DNA of 64,000 bases from positions 153,763-217,762 of the forward strand of contig NZ_LHUR01000005.1 in the NCBI RefSeq assembly GCF_001263795.1, written 5' to 3'. Source of the DNA: Clostridium homopropionicum DSM 5847 (GTDB lineage Bacteria > Bacillota > Clostridia > Clostridiales > Clostridiaceae). The notes below the pieces were generated by a model that saw only the letters and a program-made list of their open reading frames with translations, made no database searches and was not told the origin of the DNA. Position numbers and translations under genes: made by a program. Shown here in pieces: positions 28,553 through 37,451 of the stretch (position 1 is its first letter; each line of letters opens with the position of its first letter).

Positions 28553-28643
28553 AAGTCTATCCTCTCTTTCCCTTAATTATTCTTCTGTAATTAATAATAA
28601 AAATAGCATGAATCCAGCAAATATTTTTCATTGTACTTTATAG

Positions 28644-28829
28644 CTAATTTCCTTGAGTTCCAGTTTTCTTGGATTTATCACTATCAAAGTAGTGTACCTT
28701 TAGTTCCCCATCTTTTTCTTCCCAGGTTGAAAAAACTTCCTCATTTATCATATGAAAAATTTTTTAAAGCAAATCTTCTATTTTTTTATATCTGCTAGCT
28801 ACAGGAATACAGGCATATCCTATTTTCAT
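28644..28829 (-). pseudogene. Remnant of UV-damage endonuclease UvsE
   Basis: This otherwise gene-free stretch (28553-28930) holds two short open segments. The first (28764-28829) has a Shine-Dalgarno GAGGAG and ATG and reads MKIGYACIPVASRYKK, the typical UvsE N terminus, then stops. The second (28644-28751) includes VFSTWEEKDGELKVHY and SKKTG, resembling the C-terminal part of the UvsE TIM barrel. The ~240 residues in between are missing. It is a decayed gene left by an internal deletion. The identification rests on motif memory. Confidence 0.55.
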
Positions 28830-28908
28830 CTAAAGCTCTCCTCGTCTTAAATACTATGCTTAAAGTCTTCAATATACAAAAAATATTATACTATTTCTTT
28901 TAATAAAA

Positions 28909-28930
28909 AAAGAGGATAAATTTCCTCTTT
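28909..28930 (-). terminator. Terminator of the citrate synthase gene
   Basis: AAAGAGGA and TCCTCTTT flank a six-base loop immediately after the citrate synthase stop, followed on the minus strand by a long T run. Confidence 0.75.
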
Positions 28931-30313
28931 TTATCTGTTATCTAATGGTATATATTTTTCGTCTAACTTAATATTTTTATATGCTGGTCTTATTATTTTA
29001 GGTTCACTAGCCACCTGTTCAATTCTATGAGCACACCAGCCTGCAACTCTTGAAGTAGCAAAAAGTGGTGTATACAATTCCCTTGGAATATTTAACGTAT
29101 CATAAACAAATCCAGAATAAAAATCCACATTAGCTGATATACTGTCATTTCCTCTTAATTCTGCGAAAATGTCCTTGGAAATTTCTTCTATATTATTGTA
29201 CAAATTAAACTCATCTAATCTGTCTTTTTCTATTGCTAGTTTTTTTGCCTTTTCCTTTAATAGTACAGCTCTTGGATCTGATAAGGTATAAATCGCATGT
29301 CCCATTCCATAAATCAAACCTGAACCATTATTAGCCTTTTTATTAAGAATCTTTATAAGATAATCTCTAATTTCTGCAGTGTTATCCCAGGCCTTAATGT
29401 TTTCCTTAATATTATCCACCATATTCATAACTTCTAAATTTGCACCACCATGCTTTGGTCCCTTTAGTGAGCCAACTGCCGCAGCTATGGCAGAATAAGT
29501 ATCAGTACCTGAAGAAGATACTACGTGTGTAGCAAAAGCTGAATTATTACCTCCTCCATGCTCTGCATGAAGAACTAATGCTAAATCTAATATTTCTGCC
29601 TCTGTTTTTGTATATTGATTATCTGACCTTATCATATATAATATATTTTCTGCAGTACTAAGTTCTTGCTTAGGAATATGCAAAAATAAGCTTTGATTTC
29701 CATGATAATGAGCCTTAGCTTGATATCCATAAGAAATCATAGTAGGAAATCTAGCTATTAATTCAATACTCTGCCTCAAAATATTTTTTATGCTAGTATC
29801 ATCTGGATTACTATCAAAAGAATATGTTGCAAGAATAGTTCTTTGAAGTTTGTTCATTATATTATTACTTGGAAATTTTAATATCATGTCTTCAGTAAAA
29901 CCATCTGGAAGAATTCTACATTCACCAAGAAGGTATTTAAATTCTTCAAGTCTTTTTTTACTAGGAAGCTCCCCAAATAGCAATAAATAAGCTACTTCTT
30001 CAAATCCATATCTGCTTTCAGTTTGAAAGCCTTCAACTATTTTCATTATATCAATGCCTCTATATTCAAGCCTTCCTTGATCCGGAATCCTTTTGCCATC
30101 ACTTGTTGTATACCCATGAACATTTCCTATTTCTGTTAAGCCTACTAGAACCCCAGTACCATTCTCATTTCTCAGCCCTCTTTTTACATCATATTTGCTA
30201 TAATACATTGGGTCTATATAATTATTCTTCTCTGCAATTATGGAAAGTTCATTTAATAAATTTTCATTGAATATGTTTCCTTTGAAAGTGTCACTAGTAA
30301 AATTATTAATCAT
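28931..30313 (-). CDS. Citrate synthase, Si-type family
   Basis: The 460-residue enzyme condenses acetyl-CoA and oxaloacetate to citrate. Catalytic motifs are present: LHAEHGGGNNSAF with the first catalytic His, GMGHAIY with the second, and NVDFYSGFVY with the Asp. It belongs to the GltA/CitZ family, not the Re-citrate synthase used by some clostridia. No aconitase or isocitrate dehydrogenase gene is nearby. ATG 30313 follows a G-rich Shine-Dalgarno; a TTG at 30331 is less likely. A 2-methylcitrate synthase activity cannot be excluded. Confidence 0.9.
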   Translation of the reverse strand: MINNFTSDTFKGNIFNENLLNELSIIAEKNNYIDPMYYSKYDVKRGLRNENGTGVLVGLTEIGNVHGYTTSDGKRIPDQGRLEYRGIDIMKIVEGFQTESRYGFEEVAYLLLFGELPSKKRLEEFKYLLGECRILPDGFTEDMILKFPSNNIMNKLQRTILATYSFDSNPDDTSIKNILRQSIELIARFPTMISYGYQAKAHYHGNQSLFLHIPKQELSTAENILYMIRSDNQYTKTEAEILDLALVLHAEHGGGNNSAFATHVVSSSGTDTYSAIAAAVGSLKGPKHGGANLEVMNMVDNIKENIKAWDNTAEIRDYLIKILNKKANNGSGLIYGMGHAIYTLSDPRAVLLKEKAKKLAIEKDRLDEFNLYNNIEEISKDIFAELRGNDSISANVDFYSGFVYDTLNIPRELYTPLFATSRVAGWCAHRIEQVASEPKIIRPAYKNIKLDEKYIPLDNR

Positions 30314-30542
30314 TGCCCCGTTTCCCCCCAATTAAAAAACCATTAAAACTAAGTATAGTATATTTTATCATATTATTCATGCATAATAAACATAAATAAT
30401 TTTATTTCTGAATTAAATTGTTTGTGTTATTTCATTTTCAGTGCCAACTTAATGGTATTAAAGCAAGAATTATATATTATATTATATATTTTTCATAAAA
30501 AATGCAATTATTATTTTTAATAATTCATATTTATATTCATAT

Positions 30543-31604
30543 TTATTCATCAATTATGGATTTTAATTCATTTAAAGTAGCTTCTATGGATGAAAAATTG
30601 TCGAAATCTTTATACAATACTATAGCTTCAAATGCATAGGTCCAATGCAATAAGTAGTTAGCCATGCTCCCAATGGTTTTTAAATTAAGTTTACTTTCTA
30701 TATTATATTGTAAATAGTTCTCTATAAAATATTGAACTTTCTCATTTGTTTCAATATATTCTTTATTAATACTTTCTGTATACAAAAACTTTAATTCCTG
30801 TAAAATATCCTGCAAAATATATTCAATCTCTATTGGATTTATTCCTTTTAAATAAAATTCTAAGCCTATACTATTCATAAAATATTTGCTTATAAGATCC
30901 ATATCTTGCAAGGAATTATATTTATTCACTAAATAAAATAAATCATAAATATTCTTATATAACTTATCTTTTTTAAATTTTTCAATTCCTATAGTATTTA
31001 CAGCAAAAACCATTAACTTCCCTGCCATTAAAGCATGAGGGGTTATGCAATTAGGCTCATAATTTAGTTTTAGACCCAAAACATAAGCATTCTTTACCTT
31101 ATTTGTCTCAATTTTTTTTATATTTACATGCAAAAAATCAATTTTCAAAAGTGCTCTTTTATTTTTTTTGTTTTCTTTAAAAATAAATGGAAGTGATACA
31201 AGAAATGTAGTTATAGGCATTTTATTTTTAACATCTCTAACACCCTTTGGTATATATTCTCTTATGCTTGTTTTTAACTTACTTTGATTAAATTCTTTTC
31301 CTAGAGAGGATAATTCCGTCCTAAGCTTATTTGGAGTTAAACTTGTATATAAATCTAAATCTTCCGTACATCTCTGCTTTTCTAATGGTATATACAATTG
31401 AGCACAGGCTCCTCCTTTTAAAATACAATTATCTTTTAGCCTGCTTTGAAGTTGGGAATGTATTTCATAAATCCATATATGACGTTCTAAAATGCTTTTA
31501 TTGTAAATGCCATAATAATTTGCCTCACTGGCAATAGTATCTTCTAAGAAAGAGGAATATTTATGTTTAAGTAAAGACATTCGTTTTAAGTTATTTGTTT
31601 TCAC
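30543..31604 (-). CDS. AbiEii-like nucleotidyltransferase
   Basis: The 353-residue protein has the DNA polymerase-beta-type nucleotidyltransferase core of AbiEii toxins: LKGGACAQLY (residues 62-71) and TEDLDLYT with Asp82 and Asp84, followed by a helical C-terminal domain. AbiEii enzymes are abortive-infection toxins, usually encoded after the AbiEi antitoxin. No AbiEi-like gene flanks this one: citrate synthase is on one side and a chemoreceptor on the other. GTG start with GGAGGG 7 bases upstream. Confidence 0.8.
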   Translation of the reverse strand: MKTNNLKRMSLLKHKYSSFLEDTIASEANYYGIYNKSILERHIWIYEIHSQLQSRLKDNCILKGGACAQLYIPLEKQRCTEDLDLYTSLTPNKLRTELSSLGKEFNQSKLKTSIREYIPKGVRDVKNKMPITTFLVSLPFIFKENKKNKRALLKIDFLHVNIKKIETNKVKNAYVLGLKLNYEPNCITPHALMAGKLMVFAVNTIGIEKFKKDKLYKNIYDLFYLVNKYNSLQDMDLISKYFMNSIGLEFYLKGINPIEIEYILQDILQELKFLYTESINKEYIETNEKVQYFIENYLQYNIESKLNLKTIGSMANYLLHWTYAFEAIVLYKDFDNFSSIEATLNELKSIIDE

Positions 31605-31846
31605 TAATTATCCCTCCAAATATTAAAGGTATCAAAAATATTTATAAGTTAACTATTAATTTATCCTAATGTAACAAAGTATATACGGCAGCAAAAAAAT
31701 TTAAGAAACTGTTAAGATTAAAAGAGTAGTTTTAGCATAAAAAATAATATATAATAATATAACAAAATATGTTTTTAGGGGCAATGTTTGTATTATTTAT
31801 TTTACATATTTTAAATAAATTACAATGCATTATAAAGGGGGAGCTT

Positions 31847-33562
31847 ATGTTTAAAAATAATTCGCACAGAAAACTCAGTACAAAAATAATTGTTTCATTC
31901 ACAGTAACCATACTAGTAATTATCTCTGTTCTTTTTTACATTAGCTATTCTAGGAGTTATAAAATGTTAACCACTAGTCTTGGAAATATAGCTTGTGAAA
32001 TAGCAAAATCTGCTGCTGAAAAAATCCCTGTTGAAGAATATAAGCAGTATAAGACCGTAGAAGATACAAATAAAGAATCCTATCAAAATCTTTTAAATGA
32101 ATTCTCTGATTTAAGAAAAGTTTCTGGTTCAAAATATCTATATGTTATTCAAAAAAATGATCAAGGTAAATATATATATATATTAGATGGTTCTGAAGAA
32201 GCCGCCGAATTTGGAGATGAAGAAAAGCCATATGAAGATTTTGAAAATGTTTACAAAGGAACACCTTTCATATCTGACGAAATTGAAATTGACGAGTATG
32301 GAACATTAATTTCTGCATATTATCCAATAAAAGATAGCAGCGGTAGCGTCCTTGGATTTGTTGGAGTGGATTATGATGTAAGTAATGGATATGAAGCTTT
32401 AAATAAATTCCGTAACAGTATTATTTTGGTATCCATTATAGTTCTTGTCTTATCAATCATAATAGCAATTATACTTTCAAAATATATAACAAAGCCAATT
32501 GAGAAAGTGTCTAAGGTAGCTCAAAAGATTTCTGATTATGATTTAACAGTTGACAAAGTAACTGTAGATTCAAAAGATGAAATAGGAGTTTTAGCTAAAA
32601 CCTTTAATATAATGCTTGATAGTATTTCAAATTTAATAAAAGAAATTTCTCTGTCTAGTGAAAGCTTACACAACACCTCAGAATCCCTTTCAGAAATGGC
32701 TAACAATACTACCTTAGCAACTGATGAAGTATCTAAAAGTATTAACGAAATCGCTTCATCAACAAATAAGCAGACGAGTTTCCTATCTGATGGTACTGAA
32801 AAAACTAATAAACTCGCTGACAGTATTAATGAAGTTTCCTCGTCAATACAAAGAGTTACTTATTCAGTAAGCGATTTAAATAATTTAAATAGACAAGGTA
32901 TTTCAACAGTTAATTTATTAATTGATAAATCTAAAGAAAGTTCTTCTGCAAGTGAAGAAGTTGGAAATGTAATCTTAGAAGTTGATAAGAGTTCCCATGA
33001 AATAGGTGTTATTGTTGATACAATTAATAAAATTGCAGCACAAACTCAGCTTTTAGCTTTAAATGCTAGTATAGAATCTGCTAGAGCTGGAGAACATGGG
33101 AAAGGATTCGCTGTAGTAGCCGAAGAGGTTCGAAAACTCTCTGAACAATCAGCTTCAGCCACTGAAAACATTAGTAAATTAATAGAAGGAATTCAATTTA
33201 AATCTGCAAAAGCAGTAAGTTCTATGAAAAGAGCAGCTGAAATTAATTTAGAGCAAGGAAAAATTATGAATGAAACTGAGGTAATACTAACCTCTCTCTC
33301 AAATAAAGTGAAAGATTTAATAAATGATATACAAATAATTAAAACTCAAAATGATGATATGACAAGTAAGAAAGAAGCCATTGTATTAGTTATGAATGAG
33401 ATACTTAAATTAGCTGAAGAAAACGGTTATAGCACAGAAGAGACAATAGCTGCTACAGAAGAGCTTCTTTCATCAGTAAGTGAATTTACTAGTTACGCTA
33501 ATAATTTAAACACTTTATCTGAAAAACTGATTCAAGAAGTAGAACGTTTTAAAACTAACTAA
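31847..33562 (+). CDS. Membrane methyl-accepting chemotaxis protein
   Basis: This 571-residue chemoreceptor has membrane helix 1 (about residues 13-33), an extracytoplasmic sensor domain (about 35-185, Cache-like, with [20 protein letters not shown]), helix 2 (about 193-212), HAMP, and a long signalling helix pair with the tip [30 protein letters not shown]. The ligand is unknown. ATG 31847 follows AAGGGGGAG; a frame open to 31769 is upstream extension. Confidence 0.92.
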   Translation: MFKNNSHRKLSTKIIVSFTVTILVIISVLFYISYSRSYKMLTTSLGNIACEIAKSAAEKIPVEEYKQYKTVEDTNKESYQNLLNEFSDLRKVSGSKYLYVIQKNDQGKYIYILDGSEEAAEFGDEEKPYEDFENVYKGTPFISDEIEIDEYGTLISAYYPIKDSSGSVLGFVGVDYDVSNGYEALNKFRNSIILVSIIVLVLSIIIAIILSKYITKPIEKVSKVAQKISDYDLTVDKVTVDSKDEIGVLAKTFNIMLDSISNLIKEISLSSESLHNTSESLSEMANNTTLATDEVSKSINEIASSTNKQTSFLSDGTEKTNKLADSINEVSSSIQRVTYSVSDLNNLNRQGISTVNLLIDKSKESSSASEEVGNVILEVDKSSHEIGVIVDTINKIAAQTQLLALNASIESARAGEHGKGFAVVAEEVRKLSEQSASATENISKLIEGIQFKSAKAVSSMKRAAEINLEQGKIMNETEVILTSLSNKVKDLINDIQIIKTQNDDMTSKKEAIVLVMNEILKLAEENGYSTEETIAATEELLSSVSEFTSYANNLNTLSEKLIQEVERFKTN

Positions 33563-33729
33563 GTCACTAAAGTGGAATCATCCGAATATATCCCATTATA
33601 TCGGTTTTCAGCTTTTTATGGACCTTCAGAATGAACCTTTTGGATATTTCAATATAATACTTTATTTTATTCCAAAAAGGATATATAATAGATAGTACAG
33701 ATTTAAGTTTAAGGGGTGTATCCATAATC

Positions 33730-34098
33730 ATGAAAACCCATTTTAAAAGAAAATTACTCCTATGCTGTTTGATTTTTCTTTTAATATTTAGAATTTCTAC
33801 TTTACGTGAAAATGTTAAATATTTTTATAGTTCAAATACTCAATCGAAAAACCATGCATTGATAGAATATGAAATAAGTACAAATTCTATGGCATTTGCC
33901 GGTAAACGAGTACTAGATTTTAAATTTATTCCAAGCATTATACCTAATATTCTTAAGGTAATTTGCAGTTGTCTTTTAGCTCTTATTATAATTCGATTTT
34001 TCTATAAACCTATCTTTGATTTAAGGCGAAAAATATCTTACTTAAATGTAATTTATTTTAACGGAGGTAAATATAAGACTATATCTTCTTTTAATTAG
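33730..34098 (+). CDS. Small hypothetical membrane protein
   Basis: A 122-residue protein with an N-terminal hydrophobic helix (LLLCCLIFLLIF, about 9-20) and a second one (about 73-91, VICSCLLALIIIRFF). The region between is polar and probably outside the cell. AAGGGG lies upstream of the ATG. A DUF2188 gene follows after 31 bases. I recognise no family. Confidence 0.6.
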   Translation: MKTHFKRKLLLCCLIFLLIFRISTLRENVKYFYSSNTQSKNHALIEYEISTNSMAFAGKRVLDFKFIPSIIPNILKVICSCLLALIIIRFFYKPIFDLRRKISYLNVIYFNGGKYKTISSFN

Positions 34099-34129
34099 CT
34101 CTTCATGAAATTAAAAGGAGGAAAATTAA

Positions 34130-34360
34130 ATGTCTGATAAATATATTTATACAATACCTAATCAATCTGGTGGATGGGATAATATCGATAATATAACTGG
34201 CGAAATAATAAGTCATCATAGAACAAAAAGCAATGCGATAGTAAAAGGAAGAAGGCAAGCTAAAAAGAGAGAAGCAGATTATATAATATACAATCTAGAC
34301 GGTAAAATTGGTCAAAGGCTTGTTTATGTAGATACTACTTTATGTAGAGTTGAGTTCTAA
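34130..34360 (+). CDS. DUF2188 domain protein
   Basis: The 76-residue protein matches DUF2188: YTIPNQSGGWDNI near the start, a HHRTKSNAIVKGRRQAKKREAD helix, and a closing NLDGKIGQR strand. It is a small cytoplasmic protein widespread in bacteria, function unknown. AAAGGAGG precedes the ATG. A terminator follows at once. Confidence 0.82.
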   Translation: MSDKYIYTIPNQSGGWDNIDNITGEIISHHRTKSNAIVKGRRQAKKREADYIIYNLDGKIGQRLVYVDTTLCRVEF

Positions 34361-34369
34361 AATATACAA

Positions 34370-34402
34370 GAGGATAATAGTTAGTAACTCTTATCCTCAA
34401 AT
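34370..34402. terminator. Bidirectional terminator
   Basis: GAGGATAA and TTATCCTC pair, with GTTAGTAAC forming an inner stem, then AAATTTTTATT. It separates the DUF2188 gene from the convergent hydF. Confidence 0.75.
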
Positions 34403-34404
34403 TT

Positions 34405-35601
34405 TTATTCAATATTAAATATTTCTAAGCTTCTATTTAAAATTCCTGTTAAAAATGCTAATAAAATTCCATAATTAGTAATAGGGATATTCTGCTCTCT
34501 GCAAATCCTAATTCTGCTTTCAACAGTTTTCTTGTTTACCATACATGCACCGCAGTGAATTACTAAATCATATCCAGCTAAATCCTCCGGGAAATCATGC
34601 CCTGCTTTAAATTGAAAGTCAAACTTTTTATCAGTAAATTTCTCCATTAAATTAGGTATTTTCACTCTACCAATATCTTCATGTGTACTATTATGAGTGC
34701 AGCTCTCGCCTATTAAAATTTTTGCACCATCTTTTAAATTTTTAACTGCACTTACACCTTTAACAAACTCTAACAGTTCTCCTTTTGTTCTTGAAAAAAG
34801 AATAGAAAATGATGTTAACTTTATGTTATTAGGTACTATTTCATTTACTTTTTTAAATGCTTGAGAATCTGTAACTACTAAATCTATGTCTTTTAGGTCT
34901 TCAATAGCTGCTTCAAGCTCTGTATCCCTAACTACGTAGCTTTTTATTCCATTGTCTAAGCAATCTCTAATAACTTGAACCTGCGGAAGAATAATTCTTC
35001 CCTTTGGAGCTTCTGAGTCAATAGGTACAACTAATATAACCTTACCATTGTAAGGAACTAAGTCTCCTATTAAAGGAGTTTCCTTTTCCAAGTTGTCTTG
35101 GATTTTTTTTATGATACTTTGTTTTAATAATTCAATATCCTTTTCATTGTTAGTTGATATGAAAATGCAATTCTTATATAAATTTTTCAACTCACTTATT
35201 TTTTCTTTTGATACCGTATCTATTTTGTTAATTACAGTTATATAAGGAATATTAAATCTTTTAAAATATAGTAGAGTTTTCTTATATATTTCTTCATCTA
35301 AATCGTTAATATCCATTAAGTAAAGAGCTAGTTCTGTCTTTTGAATAACCTTTAAACTCTTTTCTACTCTTAAATTTCCTAACTCCCCTTCATCATCCAA
35401 TCCTGCGGTATCAATAAATAGCACAGGTCCTATAGGAATTAATTCCATTGGTTTATTTACCGGATCTGTAGTTGTACCCTTTATATTTGACACAAGAGAT
35501 GTTTCTTGACCAACTATTGCATTTAATAAAGATGATTTACCCGCATTTCTTTTTCCATAAATCCCTATGTGTATTCTGTTAGAATTAGGTGTATTGTTCA
35601 A
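34405..35601 (-). CDS. hydF: [FeFe]-hydrogenase H-cluster maturation GTPase HydF
   Basis: The 398-residue protein is the scaffold that assembles and delivers the 2Fe subcluster to [FeFe]-hydrogenase. It has a G domain with GKRNAGKSS (about 16-24), DTAGLDDEG and NKID, a dimerisation domain, and a C-terminal cluster domain with the CTHN and HCGAC motifs that hold a [4Fe-4S] cluster. The start is TTG, 8 bases after GGAGGT. hydE, hydG and the hydrogenase gene are not in the window. Confidence 0.95.
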   Translation of the reverse strand: MNNTPNSNRIHIGIYGKRNAGKSSLLNAIVGQETSLVSNIKGTTTDPVNKPMELIPIGPVLFIDTAGLDDEGELGNLRVEKSLKVIQKTELALYLMDINDLDEEIYKKTLLYFKRFNIPYITVINKIDTVSKEKISELKNLYKNCIFISTNNEKDIELLKQSIIKKIQDNLEKETPLIGDLVPYNGKVILVVPIDSEAPKGRIILPQVQVIRDCLDNGIKSYVVRDTELEAAIEDLKDIDLVVTDSQAFKKVNEIVPNNIKLTSFSILFSRTKGELLEFVKGVSAVKNLKDGAKILIGESCTHNSTHEDIGRVKIPNLMEKFTDKKFDFQFKAGHDFPEDLAGYDLVIHCGACMVNKKTVESRIRICREQNIPITNYGILLAFLTGILNRSLEIFNIE

Positions 35602-35725
35602 AGCAAATTACCTCCGTTTATTTCTTAAGTTTATTTAATAATTATATTATAAAACAATAATAATTAGTAGATATAAATACTTATCATAAAAAACTTCTTA
35701 TTAATAACTTAATGATAATAATTAA

Positions 35726-36256
35726 TTATTTTAACTCTGCTAAGCTATTAAAATTATCCATCAGCTTATCTATTACGCTGCTTACATTCTGGCTACTACT
35801 TCCCCCTAACTTTGTCAGCTTCAGTGCAGAATCTGAAGTTTTTACAAGTGAAGTCAGATAGTTACAATACTTTTCATGGAACAGCTTCAATTTGCTTGAA
35901 TGTTTCAAAGAAAGCACTTCTTCTTCATATTTATGTAAATTTTCACTTTCAAGAGATATAATATCTACATTTTCCTGCTTAGTAGGATTCCCAGCGGCTT
36001 TTTTAATATTTCCTACAGAAGTTTTTATTTTCTCAGAGTAGTCTTTTATATTTTTAGTATAGCTTATATCTGTTTTATAACTATTCACTTCATCTATTGG
36101 CGAAACCCCTTTTATTACAATATTGTATAGGGAAATTCCAATGATAATCATTATAACCAGAGTCATTAACTTAAATGCCTTTTTTATTAATGATGTAATA
36201 AATAATATAACCAGAATTCCTATTAATCCGTAAAATAAATAATTTGGTGCATCCAT
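35726..36256 (-). CDS. Hypothetical membrane protein
   Basis: A 176-residue protein with two N-terminal membrane helices (about residues 6-24 and 29-49) and a soluble helical tail with Lys/Ser-rich and coiled-coil character. No family recognised. GGAG lies before the ATG. It is upstream of hydF on the same strand, 124 bases away, and downstream of the broken DUF1294 gene. Confidence 0.65.
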   Translation of the reverse strand: MDAPNYLFYGLIGILVILFITSLIKKAFKLMTLVIMIIIGISLYNIVIKGVSPIDEVNSYKTDISYTKNIKDYSEKIKTSVGNIKKAAGNPTKQENVDIISLESENLHKYEEEVLSLKHSSKLKLFHEKYCNYLTSLVKTSDSALKLTKLGGSSSQNVSSVIDKLMDNFNSLAELK

Positions 36257-36286
36257 GAACTAGCTCTCCTCTATTCTATAATTTTT

Positions 36287-36553
36287 TTATTTATAAAAAT
36301 AATAATAATATGTTAAATACAGTTGAATTAACAATATTGCTGGAATACCAACTATAAATTTTAAATGTTTAGTTTTGTGCTTAAAAGCTTTCATCCCTCA
36401 AATTACACCTATACCTCCAAAAAATAACGCTACTAAGAAAATCGATTTCTCAGATATTCTCCATTTTCTTTCTTTTGCTCTTTTTTTGTCTATATACATA
36501 ATGTATATTCCATATAAATTGATTATAATCAAGTATAAAATTACGTATTTCAT
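36287..36553 (-). pseudogene. DUF1294 membrane protein gene broken by a TGA stop
   Basis: From an ATG with AGAGGGG upstream, the frame reads a DUF1294 protein: two hydrophobic helices, the IDKKRAKERKWRISEKS stretch, and after the stop GMKAFKHKTKHLKFIVGIP, which is the family C-terminal half. A TGA at 36398-36400 (after GGIGVI) interrupts it after 51 codons, and the same frame continues for 36 more codons to TAA. Total length of 88 codons plus stop fits the family. A single base change (for example from TTA) would explain it. A sequencing error is also possible. Confidence 0.7.
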
Positions 36554-36591
36554 ATCTTCATCCCCTCTAGTAAAATATAATTAGTAATATA

Positions 36592-36820
36592 AGAATTTTA
36601 CGATGTAAAATTCTTGAGGTACTAGATGCTAGGTTCTAGGTACTAGTGAAGGATGTTTTGCTTTTGCAAAACTAAACTTTAGCTTAGAAGCAAAGCTTCT
36701 ATCGCATATTGTAGCTTGCTACAATGGCGGATTTATAATTAAGCTATGCTTAATTATTTCATTTCCTAGTACCTAGCACCTCGTAACTAGTACCTAAGAA
36801 AAATGCCTCACATTTTTCTT
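36592..36820. repeat. 229-bp palindrome-array element with terminal inverted repeats
   Basis: The interval is an ordered series of stem-loops: 36592-36614; a left terminal repeat (36616-36647, three CTAG-type words); stems at 36655-36672, 36686-36700, 36708-36725 and 36736-36756; a right terminal repeat (36766-36795) that is close to the reverse complement of the left one; and a hairpin at 36798-36818. Inner stems all have GC/GC tips. It has no ORF. It looks like a nonautonomous MITE- or REP-like element. The ndk promoter must lie just after it. Confidence 0.6.
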
Positions 36821-36902
36821 CTATTATACACAAAAAAGAATATGATGAATATAAATGGCAATAATTTATAGTATAATTTTTATTATGCAAGGAGTTATAA
36901 GC

Positions 36903-37301
36903 ATGGAAAAAACTTTAGTTTTAATTAAACCTGATGCAACAGAAAGAAATATTATTGGAAGTATTATTAGTTTTTATGAAAAGCAAGGACTAAAAATATC
37001 CCAAATGCAGATGATGGAGGCTTCAGTTGAAAAAGCAACATTGCATTATTCTGAACATATTGGAAGACCTTATTTTGATGAACTAATATCCTATATAACA
37101 AGAAGCCCTCTTTGTGCTTTAGTTATTGAAGGTGAAGATGCTATCAATAAGGTTAGAAAAATTAATGGGAATACCGACCCTGAAAAAGCAGATAAAAATA
37201 CCATACGAGGAAGCTTCGGACTTTCAAAAACAGAAAATTCCGTTCATGCTTCAGACTGCTCTGAAAATGCTCAAAGGGAAATTAAAATTTGGTTTTCATA
37301 A
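36903..37301 (+). CDS. ndk: Nucleoside diphosphate kinase
   Basis: The 132-residue enzyme transfers the gamma phosphate of ATP to NDPs. It has the typical N terminus TLVLIKPDATERN, and the active-site His115 in NSVHASDC, with RGSFG before it. The usual NxxHGSD is here NSVHASD, a mild change. ATG 36903 follows AAGGAG; the frame extends upstream to 36855 without conservation. Single gene. Confidence 0.93.
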   Translation: MEKTLVLIKPDATERNIIGSIISFYEKQGLKISQMQMMEASVEKATLHYSEHIGRPYFDELISYITRSPLCALVIEGEDAINKVRKINGNTDPEKADKNTIRGSFGLSKTENSVHASDCSENAQREIKIWFS

Positions 37302-37401
37302 TTTTTTATTAACATAATTTTCTTCCTTTGAGCAAGAGCATGCTACAAGATTTACTTACTTATATGCCATGGAGAAAGATGATTAAATTTTAATTATTAA
37401 A

Positions 37402-37422
37402 CCCTCTTAAAAATAAAGAGGG
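37402..37422 (-). terminator. Putative terminator of clpS-clpA
   Basis: CCCTCTT and AAGAGGG form a short stem extended by flanking TTAA pairs, 30 bases past the clpA stop. The T run is weak. Confidence 0.5.
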
Positions 37423-37451
37423 CTTAATTTATCTTATTTAATTAATCTGCT

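Noticed and set aside
33563..33729. Cyclic-di-GMP riboswitch between the chemoreceptor and the small membrane protein
   Set aside because: None of the conserved aptamer words were found; only weak hairpins.
36375..36584. Plus-strand 69-codon frame
   Set aside because: It is antisense to the DUF1294 remnant, which has real family similarity and a Shine-Dalgarno.
36592..36820. CRISPR array
   Set aside because: The repeats are distinct palindromes, not equal repeats with unique spacers, and no cas gene is near.
37126..37317. Second frame inside ndk
   Set aside because: The ndk reading frame carries the catalytic His motif; this one has no similarity.
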